This document shows, piece after piece, positions 63,064-64,000 of a stretch of 64,000 nt of DNA. The stretch's first letter is position 1. Each line of letters begins with the position of its first letter. The notes beneath the pieces were generated by a model. The model was given only the letters and a program-made list of their open reading frames with translations, searched no databases and was not told the DNA's origin. Where the stretch lies: assembly GCA_035502995.1 (NCBI GenBank), contig DATJTW010000102.1:96425-160424 (forward strand), written 5' to 3'. The position numbers and the translations under genes were made by a program. This stretch comes from CADEED01 sp035502995. GTDB taxonomy: Bacteria; Pseudomonadota; Gammaproteobacteria; Steroidobacterales; Steroidobacteraceae.

Positions 63064-63990
63064 ATGGTCGCGGAAGACAAGCTCCCCTCCTTGGCGTCGA
63101 TCCGTGCATTCGAGACCGCCGCGCGGCTGGGCAGCTTCGCGCAGGCTGCAGCCGAACTCGGGACGACGGCGGCGTCGGTGAGCTACCACGTGCGCCAGCT
63201 CGAGCGGCAGATCCGCCTGCCGCTGTTTCACCGGATGGCGCAACGCGTGGAGCTGACCACGGCCGGCGCCGTCATCGCGCGCGAGGCGACGGACGCGTTC
63301 GCGGCACTGCGGGCCAGTTTCGTGCGCGCGGTGGACGTCGACGAATCGCGTCTCGCGCTGACGACGCTGCCCAGTTTCGGGACGAGCTGGCTGACGCCGC
63401 GGCTCGGCGCTTTCCGCAAGCGACATCCGCAGATCGCGTTGCGGCTCGATACGTCGAGCGATGCGGAGGACCTGAACGACGGCCGCTTCGACGCGGCCGT
63501 GCGCAACGGCAACGGACGCTGGCCGGGTTACAAGGCGGTCAAACTACTGCCGAGCATTTTCATGCCGGTGTGCGCGCCGAAGATGAAGGCGGCGGCAAGT
63601 GCACTCGCGAACCCGCGCCGCGCGCTCGACGTGCCGCTGCTCGGGCGTCCCGACTGGTGGACCATGTGGTTCCGCGCGCGCGGGTTCGACGCGGGGCCGA
63701 GTCGCGACAAGTTCGGGACCAGCCTCGCGCACGAGTACCTGGACATCGCGGCGGCAGTCGCGGGGCAGGGCATCGCAATCGGATCGCCGCTGTTGTTCCG
63801 CGCGGAGCTGGATGCGGGGCGGCTGGTGCCGGCGCACGAGTTCGTCGGCACGGATGGGCGGGCGTTCTGGTTCGTGTACCCGGCGTCGCGGTCGCACACC
63901 CGGAAGCTGGCGGCGTTCGGCGAGTGGATAGAGGCGGAGGCGGCGGCGGCGCGCGAAGCGGGGGCCGCGTACATCCGTCGTGCCAGGTGA
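63064..63990 (+). CDS. LysR-family regulator (GcvA-like)
   Basis: Start MVAEDKLPSLASIRAF (63064); 308 residues. The N-terminal helix-turn-helix has AAELGTTAASVSYHVRQLE, the GcvA-type SVSxxIRxLE segment, and the C-terminal effector half contains FDAAVRNGNGRWPGY and AAAVAGQGIAIGS. It is divergent from the Tat-protein gene with 70 bp between, so it likely controls that pair. Its TGA stop begins the repeat TGACTGTCCCCTT at the window end. Confidence 0.88.
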   Translation: MVAEDKLPSLASIRAFETAARLGSFAQAAAELGTTAASVSYHVRQLERQIRLPLFHRMAQRVELTTAGAVIAREATDAFAALRASFVRAVDVDESRLALTTLPSFGTSWLTPRLGAFRKRHPQIALRLDTSSDAEDLNDGRFDAAVRNGNGRWPGYKAVKLLPSIFMPVCAPKMKAAASALANPRRALDVPLLGRPDWWTMWFRARGFDAGPSRDKFGTSLAHEYLDIAAAVAGQGIAIGSPLLFRAELDAGRLVPAHEFVGTDGRAFWFVYPASRSHTRKLAAFGEWIEAEAAAAREAGAAYIRRAR

Positions 63991-64000
63991 CTGTCCCCTT
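63988..64000. repeat. Inverted copy of the GGGGACAGTC element (cut by window end)
   Basis: TGACTGTCCCCTT is the reverse complement of 61044-61056. It continues past the edge. Its first three bases are the stop codon of the LysR gene. With the copy at 61019 it brackets the three-gene module. Confidence 0.65.

Overview
The window is a GC-rich (roughly 70 % by eye), densely coded stretch of a proteobacterial chromosome. A complete cbb3 oxidase cluster, an UrcA-family protein, RND efflux, a GH3 glucosidase and PQQ-type sugar dehydrogenase, and UspE-like stress proteins suggest a Gammaproteobacterium of the Steroidobacterales/Nevskiales kind. A betaproteobacterium is not excluded. No tRNA, rRNA, CRISPR or insertion sequence was seen, and no gene-free gap exceeds about 240 bases.

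Region 1 (1-8.8 kb): the 3' part of a giant polymorphic-toxin-like protein ending in a PD-(D/E)XK nuclease-like domain, a 4-bp-overlapping gene that looks like its immunity protein, and a convergent sigma-54-type AAA+ regulator with a degenerate GAFTGA loop. Region 2 (8.8-17.4 kb): metabolic and secreted genes, namely an MFS transporter, a membrane-anchored quinone-reductase-like enzyme, a dipeptidase, DUF4199 plus a membrane LuxR protein, a sorbosone-type dehydrogenase and a GH3 glucosidase.

Region 3 (17.4-43.1 kb) reads as a low-oxygen survival island. It holds four universal stress proteins, CBS-domain proteins, a small heat-shock protein, anaerobic hemN, nitroreductase, flavodoxin, zinc alcohol dehydrogenase, a yqjDEK-like membrane trio, cytochromes c, an L,D-transpeptidase, a complete agmatine deiminase operon in the order aguB-aguD-aguA-aguC, a FixL-FixJ pair whose sensor keeps the known heme residues, a DksA-like protein and a hybrid kinase. 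At least eight intergenic regions carry one fixed-spacing DNA motif, TNCGNA-N4-TGCGGA, two hexamers one helical turn apart. I infer a shared regulator, most simply the FixJ encoded here. Region 4 (43.2-50.8 kb) is the cbb3 cluster ccoNOQP-(2-TM protein)-ccoGHIS, with only a weak relative of the motif and no FNR box seen in front.

Region 5 (50.9-60.2 kb): an RND pump pair without outer-membrane channel, a hybrid kinase, polyphosphate kinase 2 with its ribosome-binding site inside a hairpin, a pyridoxamine-oxidase-fold stress protein, UrcA and an AraC regulator. Region 6 (60.2-64 kb): a DUF4242 protein behind 73-bp-spaced direct repeats, then a secreted beta-propeller plus Tat-exported two-domain protein and a divergent LysR gene. 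This last module is bracketed by inverted copies of a GGGGACAGTC repeat that supplies the stop codons of the outer genes.

At word level, the heptamers CTATCTA/TAGATAG (14 copies) and AAACTAC/GTAGTTT (7 copies) are far commoner than base composition predicts.
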